A stretch of 64,000 nucleotides of DNA from Microbacterium sp. Nx66 (GTDB lineage: Bacteria > Actinomycetota > Actinomycetes > Actinomycetales > Microbacteriaceae): positions 1,674,001-1,738,000 of the forward strand of contig NZ_LR880474.1 in NCBI RefSeq assembly GCF_904066215.1. Direction: 5' to 3'. Each line of letters begins with the position of its first letter. The first letter of the stretch is position 1. The notes beneath the pieces are model-generated. The model had not been told where the DNA came from, searched no databases, and saw only the letters and a program-made list of their open reading frames with translations. Shown here piece after piece: positions 16,826 to 26,310 of the stretch. A program made the translations under genes and the position numbers.

Positions 16826-17270
16826 GTCCGGCCACCCGGAACGGGATCACCTCGCCCATCGCGAGCGAGGTCTCCGTGCGCTCCACGCCCTCGATCGAGA
16901 GGATCCGGGCGTCCGTGTCGAACAGGTGACGCGCGTCGCGGCATGCCACGCGCGCCAACAGGTCGATGGAGCCGCTCAGGCCGTGCGCCTGGACGACCTC
17001 CGGGATGCGCGCGAGCTCGTTGATGATCCGGGGAAGCTCGGTCTGGCGGACGCCGATGCTGACGAACGCCTGCAGCGGGAACCCCAGGACATCGGGGGAG
17101 AAGGCGCGCTCGTAGGAGAGGAACACGCCGCTCTGCTCCAACCGCGCCATCCGCGCCTGGATGGTGTTCCGCGACAGGCTCATGCGCTCGGCGAGAGCGA
17201 CGATGGTCACGCGCGGGTCGTCGGCGAGCGCGGCGAGAAGCTCCAGGTCGATCCGGTCCAGTCCAGGCAT
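16797..17270 (-). CDS. Lrp/AsnC-family regulator, probable regulator of bkdABC
   Basis: 157 residues. The N-terminal helix-turn-helix (about 4-50) starts GLDRIDLELLAAL and holds LAERMSLSRNTIQARM. The C-terminal RAM/effector domain (about 65-145) contains VQAHGLSGSIDLLARV, the ligand-binding fold of the family. It is transcribed away from the branched-chain keto-acid dehydrogenase genes with a 171-base gap that holds a perfect 15-bp palindrome. Regulators of this family next to bkd genes sense branched-chain amino acids or keto acids, so control of bkdABC is likely but inferred. Confidence 0.9.
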   Translation of the reverse strand: MPGLDRIDLELLAALADDPRVTIVALAERMSLSRNTIQARMARLEQSGVFLSYERAFSPDVLGFPLQAFVSIGVRQTELPRIINELARIPEVVQAHGLSGSIDLLARVACRDARHLFDTDARILSIEGVERTETSLAMGEVIPFRVAGLIGLARRES

Positions 17271-17306
17271 AGTGCCAAACCCTAGCAGCACGCGGCCCGA
17301 GAAAAA

Positions 17307-17321
17307 TGAGCAACATGCTCA
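17307..17321. promoter_or_regulatory. Lrp/AsnC-type operator TGAGCA-ACA-TGCTCA
   Basis: Perfect 6-3-6 palindrome, 15 bp, the size of Lrp-family sites. It lies 37 bases from the regulator start and about 120 bases from bkdA. A partial copy of the half-site occurs just after it (TTGAGTTGCTTGAGC, 17329-17343), as in multi-site Lrp operators. Confidence 0.6.
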
Positions 17322-17441
17322 ATCCAGGTTGAGTTGCTTGAGCGAGGTGTTCACCGGACGTACCCTCAGACCATGCCGGTGATGACGCCGGCACCATTGC
17401 GCGTCGCCCCACGAGGGCCGCCAGGGACGAGGAGGACGATG

Positions 17442-18557
17442 ATGTCGCCGCAGACCACCCCCATTGCGGACACCGCCCAGGATCTGGAGCTGTCGGAGCG
17501 CATCCTCGCTCCGGACGGGACCCGTGTCGTCAACGACCGCCTCGACCCGTTCGTCACCGATGTCGACGCCGCGCAGCTGCGGGCACTGCACCGCGACATG
17601 GTCATCCTCCGCCGCATCGATGCCGAGGGCGTGGCCCTGCAGCGCCAGGGGCAGCTGGGACTCTGGGCGCCGTGCCAGGGCCAGGAAGCCACGCAGATCG
17701 GTACGGCCAGAGCGCTCGATCCGCAGGACTACGTCTTCCCGAGCTACCGGGAGACCGGCGTGATCTACGCGCGCGGCGCGCAGCCGGGGGACTACGTGCG
17801 GATGTGGCGCGGTGAAGAAGGGGCGGCCTACGATCCCGCCACCCTCCGCGTCGCTCCGTTGCAGATCATCATCGGCGCCCAGACCCTGCACGCGGTCGGG
17901 TACGCGCTCGGTATCCAGCATGAGAAGGCATCGGAGGTCGCCGTGACCTACTTCGGTGATGGGGCGACCAGCCAGGGGGATGTGAACGAGGCGATGATCT
18001 TCGCCGCGTCGTATCAGGCGCCGGTCGTCTTCGTCTGTCAGAACAACCACTGGGCCATCTCCGAGCCGGTCGCCGTGCAGTCGCAGTATCCGATCGCCGG
18101 GCGCGCGCCCGGGTTCGGGATCCCGAGCCTCCGTGTGGACGGGAACGACGTCCTCGCCTGCCTGGCGGCGATGCGCTGGGCGTTGGACCACGCGCGCTCC
18201 GGGAAGGGCCCGGCCTACATCGAGGCCGTGACATATCGGATGGGCCCGCACACCACCGCGGACGACCCCACCCGGTACCGGGACGAGGCCGAGCTGGAGT
18301 CCTGGCGCCGCCGCGACCCCATCACGCGACTGGAGGCGTACCTCCGTGCGACCGGGGACCTCACCGAGGAGCATCTCGCCGAGACGCAGGCGGCTGCGGA
18401 CGCGGTCGCCAAGGAGATGCGCGCGACCTGCCTCGGCATGGTCACCCGTCCGCCGCTGGCGGTGTTCGACGGCGTCTATGCCGAGCCGCACACGGGCCTG
18501 GAGCGGCAGCGCGACGAGTACGCGGCATACCTCGCGTCGTTCGAGGGCGAGGCGTGA
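17442..18557 (+). CDS. bkdA: branched-chain 2-oxo acid dehydrogenase E1 alpha
   Basis: Alpha subunit of the thiamine-diphosphate E1 component that decarboxylates the keto acids of Leu, Ile and Val. 371 residues. The thiamine site GDGATSQGDVNEA starts at residue 172, with the Asn-His region QNNHWAI near 199. The phosphorylation-loop-like stretch YRMGPHTTADDPTRYR is near 265. I used the ATG at 17442, six bases after GGAGG; longer in-frame starts at 17334 and 17373 have no ribosome site. It is the first gene of bkdABC, with two bases before bkdB. Pyruvate dehydrogenase E1 alpha is the alternative, but the neighbouring leucine genes favour the branched-chain enzyme. Confidence 0.88.
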   Translation: MSPQTTPIADTAQDLELSERILAPDGTRVVNDRLDPFVTDVDAAQLRALHRDMVILRRIDAEGVALQRQGQLGLWAPCQGQEATQIGTARALDPQDYVFPSYRETGVIYARGAQPGDYVRMWRGEEGAAYDPATLRVAPLQIIIGAQTLHAVGYALGIQHEKASEVAVTYFGDGATSQGDVNEAMIFAASYQAPVVFVCQNNHWAISEPVAVQSQYPIAGRAPGFGIPSLRVDGNDVLACLAAMRWALDHARSGKGPAYIEAVTYRMGPHTTADDPTRYRDEAELESWRRRDPITRLEAYLRATGDLTEEHLAETQAAADAVAKEMRATCLGMVTRPPLAVFDGVYAEPHTGLERQRDEYAAYLASFEGEA

Positions 18558-18559
18558 CC

Positions 18560-19570
18560 ATGACCGAACTCACTCTCGGCAAGGCGCTGGGCGCCGGCCT
18601 CCGTCAGGCGATGCGCGACGACGAGAAGGTGGTGCTCCTGGGCGAGGACATCGGCAAGCTCGGCGGCGTCTTCCGGATCACCGACGGCCTCCTCGACGAG
18701 TTCGGGGCGGCCAGGGTCATCGACACACCGCTCGCGGAGTCCGGGATCGTCGGCACGGCCGTCGGTCTCGCGTTCCGCGGCTACCGCCCGGTCGTCGAGA
18801 TCCAGTTCGACGGGTTCGTCTACCCCGCCTTCGACCAGATCGTCTCGCAGGTCGCCAAGCTGCACTACCGCACCCAGGGGCGGGTGAAGATGCCGATCAC
18901 GATCCGGATCCCGTGGGCCGGCGGAATCGGTGCCGCCGAGCATCATTCGGAGTCGCCGGAGGCCTACTTCGCCCACACGGCGGGCCTCCGTGTCGTCGCC
19001 GTCTCGAACCCGGAGGACGCCTATCGGAGCCTCCGGCAGGCGATCGCGTCGGACGACCCCGTCGTGTTCTTCGAGCCGAAGCGGCTCTATCACCACAAGG
19101 GCGAGGTCGACCTCGAGGCACCGCTCGCGGATGCGCCGCCGATGGGACTCGCCCGGGTCGTGCGCTCCGGGACGGACGTCACGGTCCTCACCTACGGAGC
19201 CATGGTGAGCACCGCGCTGCAGGCGGCGGAGGCCGCGGAAGACGAGGGCGTCGCCCTGGAGGTCATCGACCTGCGATCGCTCTCTCCGGTGGACTACGAC
19301 TCCATCGCCGCCTCGGTGCGGAAGACCGGGCGTGTGATCGTGGCGCATGAGGCCTCCCGGGAAGCCGGCCTCGCCGCGGAGGTCATCGCGAGCGTGACCG
19401 AGCTCTGCTTCCAGTACCTCGAATCCCCTCCGCTGCGGGTCACCGGGCATGACGTGCCGTACCCGCCCGCCAAGCTCGAGAAGTACCACCTGCCGGATCT
19501 CGACCGGATCCTCGATGCGGTCGATCGCGTGATGGATCGCCCGCACAGCCTGACGGGAGCGGACGCATGA
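18560..19570 (+). CDS. bkdB: branched-chain 2-oxo acid dehydrogenase E1 beta
   Basis: Beta subunit of E1, 336 residues. The typical start LGKALGAGLRQAM...LLGEDIG is followed by VIDTPLAESGIVGTAVG near 55. The substrate-channel segment PAFDQIVSQVAKLHYR is near 90. The C-terminal transketolase domain includes VLTYGAMV and LEVIDLRSLSPVDYD. The ATG at 18560 has GAGG seven bases upstream and overlaps nothing. The last four bases overlap the E2 start (ATGA), so E1 beta and E2 are translationally coupled. Confidence 0.9.
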   Translation: MTELTLGKALGAGLRQAMRDDEKVVLLGEDIGKLGGVFRITDGLLDEFGAARVIDTPLAESGIVGTAVGLAFRGYRPVVEIQFDGFVYPAFDQIVSQVAKLHYRTQGRVKMPITIRIPWAGGIGAAEHHSESPEAYFAHTAGLRVVAVSNPEDAYRSLRQAIASDDPVVFFEPKRLYHHKGEVDLEAPLADAPPMGLARVVRSGTDVTVLTYGAMVSTALQAAEAAEDEGVALEVIDLRSLSPVDYDSIAASVRKTGRVIVAHEASREAGLAAEVIASVTELCFQYLESPPLRVTGHDVPYPPAKLEKYHLPDLDRILDAVDRVMDRPHSLTGADA

Positions 19571-20946
19571 TCGCCGAATTCCGTCTCCCCGACCTCGGCG
19601 AAGGACTCACCGAGGCGGAGGTCGTGCAATGGCTCGTCGCGCCCGGCGACAGCGTCGCGCTGAATCAGACCCTCGCGGAGGTCGAGACGGCGAAGGCCGT
19701 CGTCGAGCTGCCGTCGCCCTATGAAGGCACGGTGTCGACCCTGCACGCGGACGCGGGAGAGACCGTCGCCGTGGGAGCACCGCTGATCGCCTTCGACATC
19801 GAGGGGGACGATCCTCCGGCGGCGCCGTCCGGTGGCGAGGAAGAGGCCTCCGCGGAGAAGGCGCAGCCGAACCTCGTGGGCTACGGAGCCGCCCCGACAT
19901 CGAGTGGACGCCCCGCGCGCCGGGCGCGGCGCCGGAGTGCCGCCCAGGTGGCCTCGGCGGCCGACACCGCCGTTCTCGAGGCAGCGCCGCACGACGCGAC
20001 GCCATCGGTCGCGGTCGAGCCCGTTCTGGAGCGACCACGGTCCACCCCTCCGGTGCGCGCCTACGCCAAGCGACGGGGCGTCGACCTCGTCCTCGTCGCT
20101 GCGGAAGTCGGTGACCGAGTGATCACGAGGGCAGACGTGGATGCGTACGCGGAGCGTATCGGAGCGGAGCCGTCACGGCCCGCCGGGACGCCTGAGCGCG
20201 AGACCACCGCGGCCTCCGGCACCCTTCCGCGCGCGGAGGGGAGGCCGCGGGAGACGCGCGTCCCGATCCGCGGGGTCCGCAAGCACACGGCAGCGGCGAT
20301 GGTGCAGAGCGCGTTCACCGCCCCGCACGTCACGGTCTTCCACACGGTCGATGTGACCGCGACCATGGAGATGCTGGCACGTCTCCGCGAGGACCGAGCG
20401 CTTGCGGAGCACCGGATCGGCCCGCTCGCCGTCGTCGCGAAGGCCGTCTGTCTCGCTCTGCGCCGGGCGCCCGGCCTGAATGCGCGCTGGGATGAGGAGT
20501 CCGGCGAGATCGTCCACTACAGCTATGTCGACCTGGGGATCGCCGCGGCGACCGATCGGGGTCTCATCGTGCCGATGATCCGGGATGCGGAGCGGATGAA
20601 CCTGGTGGAGCTGTCGACCGCGGTCAGGCGGCTCGCCGACACCGCTCGCGCAGGGAAGACCTCCCCGGCCGAGCTCGCCGGGGGCACGTTCTCCCTGTCG
20701 AACATCGGGGTGTTCGGGGTGGAGGCCGGAACGCCGATCCTCCCGCCAGGGCAGTCCGGGATCCTCGCGGTCGGCGCGGTGCGGCGGCAGCCGTGGGAGT
20801 ACCGCGGTGAGATCGCACTCCGTCAGCTCATGACGCTGAGTCTGTCCTTCGATCATCGCCTCGTCGACGGGGCCGAGGGCGCGACGTTCCTCAAGGACGT
20901 GGCCGACATCCTCGAGGATCCGGGACGGGCGATGCTGCTCAGCTAG
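19567..20946 (+). CDS. bkdC: dihydrolipoamide acyltransferase E2 of the branched-chain complex
   Basis: Core acyltransferase of the complex, 459 residues. It has one lipoyl domain (1-80) with the lipoylated Lys43 in VETAKA and an Ala/Pro/Arg-rich linker. The peripheral subunit-binding domain (about 160-198) starts VRAYAKRRGVDL. The catalytic domain has His430 in SFDHRLVDG. A single lipoyl domain is usual for actinobacterial BkdC. No lipoamide dehydrogenase (E3) is in the operon, so it must be shared with other complexes. Its stop overlaps the end of the converging TetR gene by eight bases. Confidence 0.92.
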   Translation: MIAEFRLPDLGEGLTEAEVVQWLVAPGDSVALNQTLAEVETAKAVVELPSPYEGTVSTLHADAGETVAVGAPLIAFDIEGDDPPAAPSGGEEEASAEKAQPNLVGYGAAPTSSGRPARRARRRSAAQVASAADTAVLEAAPHDATPSVAVEPVLERPRSTPPVRAYAKRRGVDLVLVAAEVGDRVITRADVDAYAERIGAEPSRPAGTPERETTAASGTLPRAEGRPRETRVPIRGVRKHTAAAMVQSAFTAPHVTVFHTVDVTATMEMLARLREDRALAEHRIGPLAVVAKAVCLALRRAPGLNARWDEESGEIVHYSYVDLGIAAATDRGLIVPMIRDAERMNLVELSTAVRRLADTARAGKTSPAELAGGTFSLSNIGVFGVEAGTPILPPGQSGILAVGAVRRQPWEYRGEIALRQLMTLSLSFDHRLVDGAEGATFLKDVADILEDPGRAMLLS

Positions 20947-21541
20947 CGGCGCGCAGTGCAGCCTCGGCCATCGCGACCAGCACGGTCGCGGTGGCCGTGT
21001 GCCGTCTCGTCGCGGCCCGCGTGCTGTGCGGGGTCGAGTTGATGAGACCGAAGCACGCCTGCACGCGGAGCCGGAGTTCGTCCCGGTCGAACGGTTCCGG
21101 ACGCTCGAGCGCGGCGAGAGCGTCCATCCAGAGCTCGATGTAGGCGCGTTGCAGTCGGCGGACCTCGGCGCGATCGTCCTCGTCGAGGAAGGCGAGATCG
21201 CGATCCTGCACCTGGATGACCTCGGCATTGCCGAGCGCGAACTCCACATGGAAGCGGATGAGCCCGCGCATGCGCTCGTCGGGTGCGCTCGTCTCGTCGG
21301 ACACGCGTCGTCCGCCCGCGACGAGGTCCTGGCTGACCTTCACCAGGACCGCTCCGAGAAGGGCCTGCTTCCCGGCGAAGTGGCGGTACACCGCGGGCCC
21401 GGACACACCGACGGCGGCGCCGATGTCCTCCAGGCTCACCCCGCTGTACCCGCGCGCGGCGAAGAGCCGAGCCGCGGCATGCAGAAGGGCGTCGGAGCGT
21501 TCTGCCTTGGCGCGGTCACGGGCGGTGGCGGGGCTTGTCAT
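20939..21541 (-). CDS. TetR-family regulator of the acc/fad/cit operon
   Basis: 200 residues. The N-terminal helix-turn-helix (about 15-62) contains LFAARGYSGVSLEDIGAAVG and ends VYRHFAGKQALL, the TetR signature. The C-terminal ligand domain resembles regulators of acyl-CoA catabolism such as the KstR2/FadR-like group. It is divergent from accD1, with a 112-base gap holding two palindromes that contain GTTA/TAAC half-sites, so it most likely represses the leucine operon and perhaps itself. The inducer would be an acyl-CoA; this is inference. Confidence 0.88.
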   Translation of the reverse strand: MTSPATARDRAKAERSDALLHAAARLFAARGYSGVSLEDIGAAVGVSGPAVYRHFAGKQALLGAVLVKVSQDLVAGGRRVSDETSAPDERMRGLIRFHVEFALGNAEVIQVQDRDLAFLDEDDRAEVRRLQRAYIELWMDALAALERPEPFDRDELRLRVQACFGLINSTPHSTRAATRRHTATATVLVAMAEAALRAAS

Positions 21542-21545
21542 CTCA

Positions 21546-21561
21546 GTTAATCCTCGCTAAC
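21546..21561. promoter_or_regulatory. second, imperfect TetR operator
   Basis: GTTAATCCTCGCTAAC, 16 bp, keeps the GTTA and TAAC ends of the perfect site at 21574. It lies directly ahead of the regulator start codon, so it may mediate autoregulation. Confidence 0.45.
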
Positions 21562-21572
21562 CTGAATCAACG

Positions 21573-21590
21573 GGTTAGTGAACACTAACC
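21573..21590. promoter_or_regulatory. TetR operator, perfect 18-bp palindrome
   Basis: GGTTAGTG-AA-CACTAACC is exactly symmetric. It lies 32 bases from the regulator start and 63 bases from accD1, where it could block both promoters. Confidence 0.65.
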
Positions 21591-21653
21591 GAGAATGCAT
21601 GCAGCGCGCCAGGTTCCCCGCCCGGCGCGACGTGGGTCGAGGAGGACGTCGCG

Positions 21654-23207
21654 ATGCCGGCAACCCAGGAAGCGCTCGCCCAGCGGCTCCGTGACCGTCT
21701 CGCGACCGCAGCGCAGGGTGGCCCCGCGGCTTCCCGCGAGCGACATGTCGCCCGCGGGAAGCTCCTCCCGCGCGACCGCGTCACCCGTCTCCTCGACGAG
21801 GACAGCCCGTTCCTCGAGATCGCCCCGCTCGCGGCCGACGGTCTGTACGGCGGGGAGGCGCCGGGGGCCGGTGTCATCGCCGGCATCGGCCTGGTCCACG
21901 GCCGGCACGTCATGGTCGTCTGCAACGACGCCACCGTGAAAGGCGGAACGTACTATCCGCTCACCGTGAAGAAGCACCTGCGGGCGCAGGAGATCGCCCT
22001 CGAGAACCGTCTGCCGTGCCTCTACCTCGTGGACTCGGGCGGCGCCTTCCTTCCTCGACAGGACGAGGTCTTCCCAGACCGCGAGCACTTCGGACGCATC
22101 TTCTTCAACCAGGCCCGGCTGTCCGCGCAGGGAATACCGCAGCTCGCGGCGGTCCTCGGATCGTGTACGGCGGGTGGCGCCTACGTTCCCGCGATGAGCG
22201 ACGAGACCGTCATCGTCCGTGGACAGGGCACGATCTTCCTCGGCGGGCCGCCGCTGGTGAAGGCGGCGATCGGCGAGGTGGTCACGGCGGAGGAGCTCGG
22301 CGGAGGGGAGCTGCACGCCCGGCGCAGCGGCGTCGTGGATCACCTCGCCGACGACGACGAGCACGCGCTGGAGATCCTCCGCGACATCGTCGCCACCCTT
22401 CCACCGCCGCTCAGTCCCTCCTGGGACGTCCGGGAGAGCTGCGCGCCCGCAGAGGCGGGGTCCCTGTACGACGTGGTACCGGTGGACGTCAACGCCTCCT
22501 ACGACGTGCGCGAGGTCATCGCACGCCTTGTCGACGGCGACACCTTCCACGAGTTCAAGGCGGAGTACGGCACCACCCTGGTGACGGGTTTCGCGCGGCT
22601 GCACGGCCACCCCGTGGGCATCGTCGCGAACAACGGCGTGCTGTTCAGCGAGTCGGCGCTCAAGGGCGCGCACTTCATCGAGCTCTGCGATCAGCGCGGC
22701 ATCCCACTGCTCTTCCTGCAGAACATCACCGGGTTCATGGTCGGCTCCGATGCGGAGGCGGGAGGGATCGCGAAGGACGGGGCCAAGATGGTCACGGCGG
22801 TGGCGACCACCCGGGTCCCCAAGCTCACCGTCATCATCGGCGGCTCCTTCGGTGCGGGCAACTACTCGATGTGCGGGCGCGCCTACTCGCCGCGATTCCT
22901 CTGGACCTGGCCGGCGAGCCGGATCTCGGTGATGGGCGGGCCTCAGGCCGCCTCGGTGCTCGCCACGGTGAAGGACGACCAGCTCGCGGCGCGGGGGGAG
23001 TCATGGACCGCCGAGGAGCGTGCGGCGTTCGAGGAGCCGATCCGGGCGCAGTACGAGGAGCAGGGCGAGCCGTACTACGCGACCGCACGGCTGTGGGACG
23101 ACGGCATCGTCGACCCGGAGCAGACCCGTGACCTCCTCGGTCTCGCCCTGGACGTCGTCGCCCGCAGCCCCCTGCCCGAGCCGCGCTTCGGCGTCTTCCG
23201 GATGTGA
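21654..23207 (+). CDS. accD1: methylcrotonoyl-CoA carboxylase, carboxyltransferase (beta) subunit
   Basis: Transfers carboxyl from biotin to 3-methylcrotonoyl-CoA in leucine breakdown. 517 residues, the normal size for a biotin-dependent carboxyltransferase with N (about 20-260) and C (about 270-510) crotonase-like halves. Visible signatures are [14 protein letters not shown] near 168 and [19 protein letters not shown] near 348. [16 protein letters not shown] is near 393. GGAGGACGTCGCG precedes the ATG. First gene of a five-gene operon with accA1, fadE, maoC and citE, as in Mycobacterium tuberculosis Rv2502c-Rv2498c; substrate specificity is taken from that context. Confidence 0.9.
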   Translation: MPATQEALAQRLRDRLATAAQGGPAASRERHVARGKLLPRDRVTRLLDEDSPFLEIAPLAADGLYGGEAPGAGVIAGIGLVHGRHVMVVCNDATVKGGTYYPLTVKKHLRAQEIALENRLPCLYLVDSGGAFLPRQDEVFPDREHFGRIFFNQARLSAQGIPQLAAVLGSCTAGGAYVPAMSDETVIVRGQGTIFLGGPPLVKAAIGEVVTAEELGGGELHARRSGVVDHLADDDEHALEILRDIVATLPPPLSPSWDVRESCAPAEAGSLYDVVPVDVNASYDVREVIARLVDGDTFHEFKAEYGTTLVTGFARLHGHPVGIVANNGVLFSESALKGAHFIELCDQRGIPLLFLQNITGFMVGSDAEAGGIAKDGAKMVTAVATTRVPKLTVIIGGSFGAGNYSMCGRAYSPRFLWTWPASRISVMGGPQAASVLATVKDDQLAARGESWTAEERAAFEEPIRAQYEEQGEPYYATARLWDDGIVDPEQTRDLLGLALDVVARSPLPEPRFGVFRM

Positions 23208-25147
23208 GCCCCATGACTCCTTCGCCGTCTCTCTCGTTCTCCACGGTCCTCGTCGCGAACCGCGGCGAGATCGCGCGCCGCATCATCCGGACCCTCCGCG
23301 ACCTCGGCATCCGCAGCATCGCGGTCTACAGCGATGCAGACGTCGACGCGCCGCACGTCCGCGAGGCGGACGCCGCCGTGCGGATCGGGCCCGCGCCGGC
23401 GGCGGAGTCCTACCTCGACATCGACGCCGTCATCGCCGCTGCCCGCGCTTCCGGAGCGGAGGCCGTGCATCCCGGCTACGGATTCCTCTCCGAGAGCGTC
23501 GGGCTCGCGGAGGCCTGTGCGGAGAGCGGCATCGTGTTCATCGGCCCGACGGTCGAAGCACTCCAGATCATGGGAGACAAGGCGCGAGCCCGTGAGCATG
23601 TGAGCCGCAGCGGCGTGCCGGTGGTGCCGGGGTTCGACGCCAGGGGCCTCTCGGATGCGGAGATCCGCGAGGAGGCGGAGGCGGTCGGGTTCCCGCTCCT
23701 CGTCAAGCCGAGTGCCGGCGGGGGTGGGAAGGGTATGGAGGTCGTCGTCGACAGCGCGGGTCTTCCCGGCGCGCTCAGCTCAGCCCGACGCGTCGCGGCA
23801 TCCGCCTTCGGCGACGATGCGCTCATCCTGGAGCGTCTCATCCGCCGACCGCGACACATCGAGGTGCAGGTGTTCGGCGATGCGCACGGCACCGTCGTGG
23901 CGCTCGGCGAGCGCGAGTGCACGCTCCAGCGTCGTCACCAGAAGGTGATCGAGGAGGCGCCGTCCGCCGGGATCCCGCCCGCGACCCGCGACCGGCTGCT
24001 CGCGGCAGCCGTGCGCGCCGCGGAGAGCGTCGCCTACGTCGGAGCGGGGACCGTGGAGTTCCTCGTCGACGCCGATGCTCCCGACGACGTCTTCTTCATC
24101 GAGATGAACACCCGGCTGCAGGTGGAGCACCCGGTGACCGAGGAGGTCACCGGACTCGACCTCGTCGCACTCCAGCTCCGCATGGCCGACGGACAGCCGC
24201 TCGACGTCGCACCCCGGACGACCGGGCATGCCGTCGAGGCCCGTGTGTACGCCGAGTCGCCGGAGCGCGGGTTCCTGCCGTCGACCGGCACCGTGCTGCT
24301 CTTCGACCCGCCTTCCGGTGTCCGCGTGGACGCGGCCGTGGAATCCGGGAGCGTGGTGAGCGGGTTCTACGACCCGATGATCGCGAAGATCATCGCGTGG
24401 GCGGAGGACAGGGCGACAGCGCTGCAGCGACTCGACGATGCCCTCGCCCGCACCGTGGTGCTGGGAGTGGAGACGAACATCGCGTTCCTGCGCCGGCTCC
24501 TCCGGGACCGTCGCGTGCTCGAGGGCGACCTCGACACCGGTCTCATCGACACCCTGCTCCCGCTCGAGCCGATGAGCCCGTCGGCGGCGCAGGTCGCGGC
24601 AGCTGCCGGACTGGTGGACGCTCGTCGCGAGACCGCCGCATCACCGGGCGGCGCCGGACCGCTGTGGCGGTCCCTCCCCGGGTGGCGTCTGGGGGCAGCA
24701 CCGCACGCGCCCGAACCGTTCACCCTGCTCACCGACGACGACGAGATCGTACGCACGACACCGACGCTGCCCCCGTCCGACCGCGTGTGCGCTGCCCGCG
24801 ATGCCGAGGGCGCGATATGGGTCTGCGAAGACGGGCGGACGCTGCGGCTCCGCCCCCTGGATCGCCGCAGCCGGATGCGGAGGCGACTCGCCGCCGCGGG
24901 GCGGGAGGCCCGCGCCACCGAGCCCGAGGCGCGCGCCCCCATGCCGGGCGGTGTCGTGGCGGTCCATGTCGAGGACGGGGCGGCCGTCCGCGCGGGAGAG
25001 CCTCTCGTATCGATCGAGGCGATGAAGATGGAGCACCCCGTGGTCGCGCCGCACGACGGCGTGGTGCGGATGCTGGTCGCGGTGGGCGATCAGGTGCGGC
25101 GCGATCAACCGGTCGCCCGCGTGTCGATGACGGAGGAGGACCGATGA
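23204..25147 (+). CDS. accA1: methylcrotonoyl-CoA carboxylase, biotin carboxylase/carrier (alpha) subunit
   Basis: 647 residues. Biotin carboxylase (about 10-450) starts [17 protein letters not shown], with the ATP-grasp loop GGGGKGME near 175 and [14 protein letters not shown] near 298. The C-terminal biotinyl domain has Lys608 in EAMKMEHP, the site of biotinylation. A GTG at 23204 overlaps the accD1 stop as GTGA; an ATG at 23213 would remove three residues, and neither has a good ribosome site. The acyl-CoA dehydrogenase start overlaps its stop (ATGA). Works with AccD1 as one complex. Confidence 0.92.
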   Translation: MSPMTPSPSLSFSTVLVANRGEIARRIIRTLRDLGIRSIAVYSDADVDAPHVREADAAVRIGPAPAAESYLDIDAVIAAARASGAEAVHPGYGFLSESVGLAEACAESGIVFIGPTVEALQIMGDKARAREHVSRSGVPVVPGFDARGLSDAEIREEAEAVGFPLLVKPSAGGGGKGMEVVVDSAGLPGALSSARRVAASAFGDDALILERLIRRPRHIEVQVFGDAHGTVVALGERECTLQRRHQKVIEEAPSAGIPPATRDRLLAAAVRAAESVAYVGAGTVEFLVDADAPDDVFFIEMNTRLQVEHPVTEEVTGLDLVALQLRMADGQPLDVAPRTTGHAVEARVYAESPERGFLPSTGTVLLFDPPSGVRVDAAVESGSVVSGFYDPMIAKIIAWAEDRATALQRLDDALARTVVLGVETNIAFLRRLLRDRRVLEGDLDTGLIDTLLPLEPMSPSAAQVAAAAGLVDARRETAASPGGAGPLWRSLPGWRLGAAPHAPEPFTLLTDDDEIVRTTPTLPPSDRVCAARDAEGAIWVCEDGRTLRLRPLDRRSRMRRRLAAAGREARATEPEARAPMPGGVVAVHVEDGAAVRAGEPLVSIEAMKMEHPVVAPHDGVVRMLVAVGDQVRRDQPVARVSMTEEDR

Positions 25148-26295
25148 TGCACGATCTCACCGAAGAGGAGCGCGAACTCGCCGCGATGGCACGCGAATTC
25201 GCCGACACGGTGGTCGCCCCGCAGTCCTACGAGGCGGATCGCACCCACACGCTCTCGATGGACGTCGTGCGGCAGATGGGCGAGCTCGGCCTCTTCGGGC
25301 TGCCCTTCCCGGAGGAGTACGGCGGGCAGGGCGGCGACTACATGGCGCTCGGCCTCGCCATCGAGGCTCTGGGACGAGTCGACCAGTCGATCGCGATCAC
25401 CCTCGAGGCCGGCGTGAGCCTCGGGGCGATGCCCGTCTTCCGCTTCGGCACCGAGGAGCAGAAGCGCGAGCTGCTGCCGGATCTCCTCGCCGGTCGTGCC
25501 CTCGCCGGGTTCGGACTCACGGAACCCGAGGCGGGGAGCGATGCCGGGGCGACGCGGACGACAGCGCGGCTCGACGGCGACGAATGGGTGATCGACGGCT
25601 CCAAGCAGTTCATCACGAACTCGGGCACCCCGATCACACGGTTCGTGACGGTCACCGCCGTCACCGGTCAGAACGAGGGGCGCAAAGAGATCTCCACGAT
25701 CATCGTCCCGAACGGAACGCCGGGGTTCACGGTCGAGCCGCCCTACGACAAGGTCGGCTGGAACGCCTCGGACACACATCCGCTGACGTTCGACGGGGCG
25801 CGGGTGCCGGCGGGCAACCTCCTCGGCGAGCGGGGGAGCGGCTTCCGGAACTTCCTCAGCATCCTGGACGAGGGGCGCATCGCGATCGCCGCCCTCTCGA
25901 CCGGCGCCGCGGAGGGCTGCCTGGAGGCCGCGGTCGACTACGCCAAGAGCCGCACCATCTTCGGCAGCGCCCTCAGCACGCGGCAGAACGCCCAGTTCAC
26001 CCTGGCGCGCATGCGAGCCCGCGTCCACACGGCACGACTCGCCTGGCACCACGCCGCCCGTCTCCGCGACGCGGGAGAGGCGTTCGCCGAGCAGGCGGCG
26101 ATCGCGAAGCTCGTCGCCGGGGAGGCCGCGATGGACAACGCCCGCGACGCCACGCAGATCTTCGGAGGCAACGGCTTCATGAACGAGTTCCCGGTGGCGC
26201 GCCACTACCGCGACTCCAAGATCCTGGAGATCGGCGAGGGGACCACCGAGGTCCAGCTCCTCGTGATCGCCAGGGCGCTCGGACTCGCCCGGTAG
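25144..26295 (+). CDS. acyl-CoA dehydrogenase (isovaleryl-CoA step)
   Basis: FAD enzyme of 383 residues, full length. Signatures are FGLTEPEAGSDAGATRTTA near 125, KQFITNSG near 156 and IFGGNGFMNEFPVARHYRD near 339. The catalytic Glu365 lies in GEGTTEVQ. The base is in the standard medium-chain position; the alternative Glu of vertebrate isovaleryl-CoA dehydrogenase (LDLER) is replaced by LDEGR. Placed between accA1 and maoC it should oxidise isovaleryl-CoA, as FadE19 does in mycobacteria; other branched acyl-CoAs are possible substrates. The ATG overlaps the accA1 stop. Confidence 0.88.
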   Translation: MMHDLTEEERELAAMAREFADTVVAPQSYEADRTHTLSMDVVRQMGELGLFGLPFPEEYGGQGGDYMALGLAIEALGRVDQSIAITLEAGVSLGAMPVFRFGTEEQKRELLPDLLAGRALAGFGLTEPEAGSDAGATRTTARLDGDEWVIDGSKQFITNSGTPITRFVTVTAVTGQNEGRKEISTIIVPNGTPGFTVEPPYDKVGWNASDTHPLTFDGARVPAGNLLGERGSGFRNFLSILDEGRIAIAALSTGAAEGCLEAAVDYAKSRTIFGSALSTRQNAQFTLARMRARVHTARLAWHHAARLRDAGEAFAEQAAIAKLVAGEAAMDNARDATQIFGGNGFMNEFPVARHYRDSKILEIGEGTTEVQLLVIARALGLAR

Positions 26296-26310
26296 CGTGG
26301 AGGCATGACC

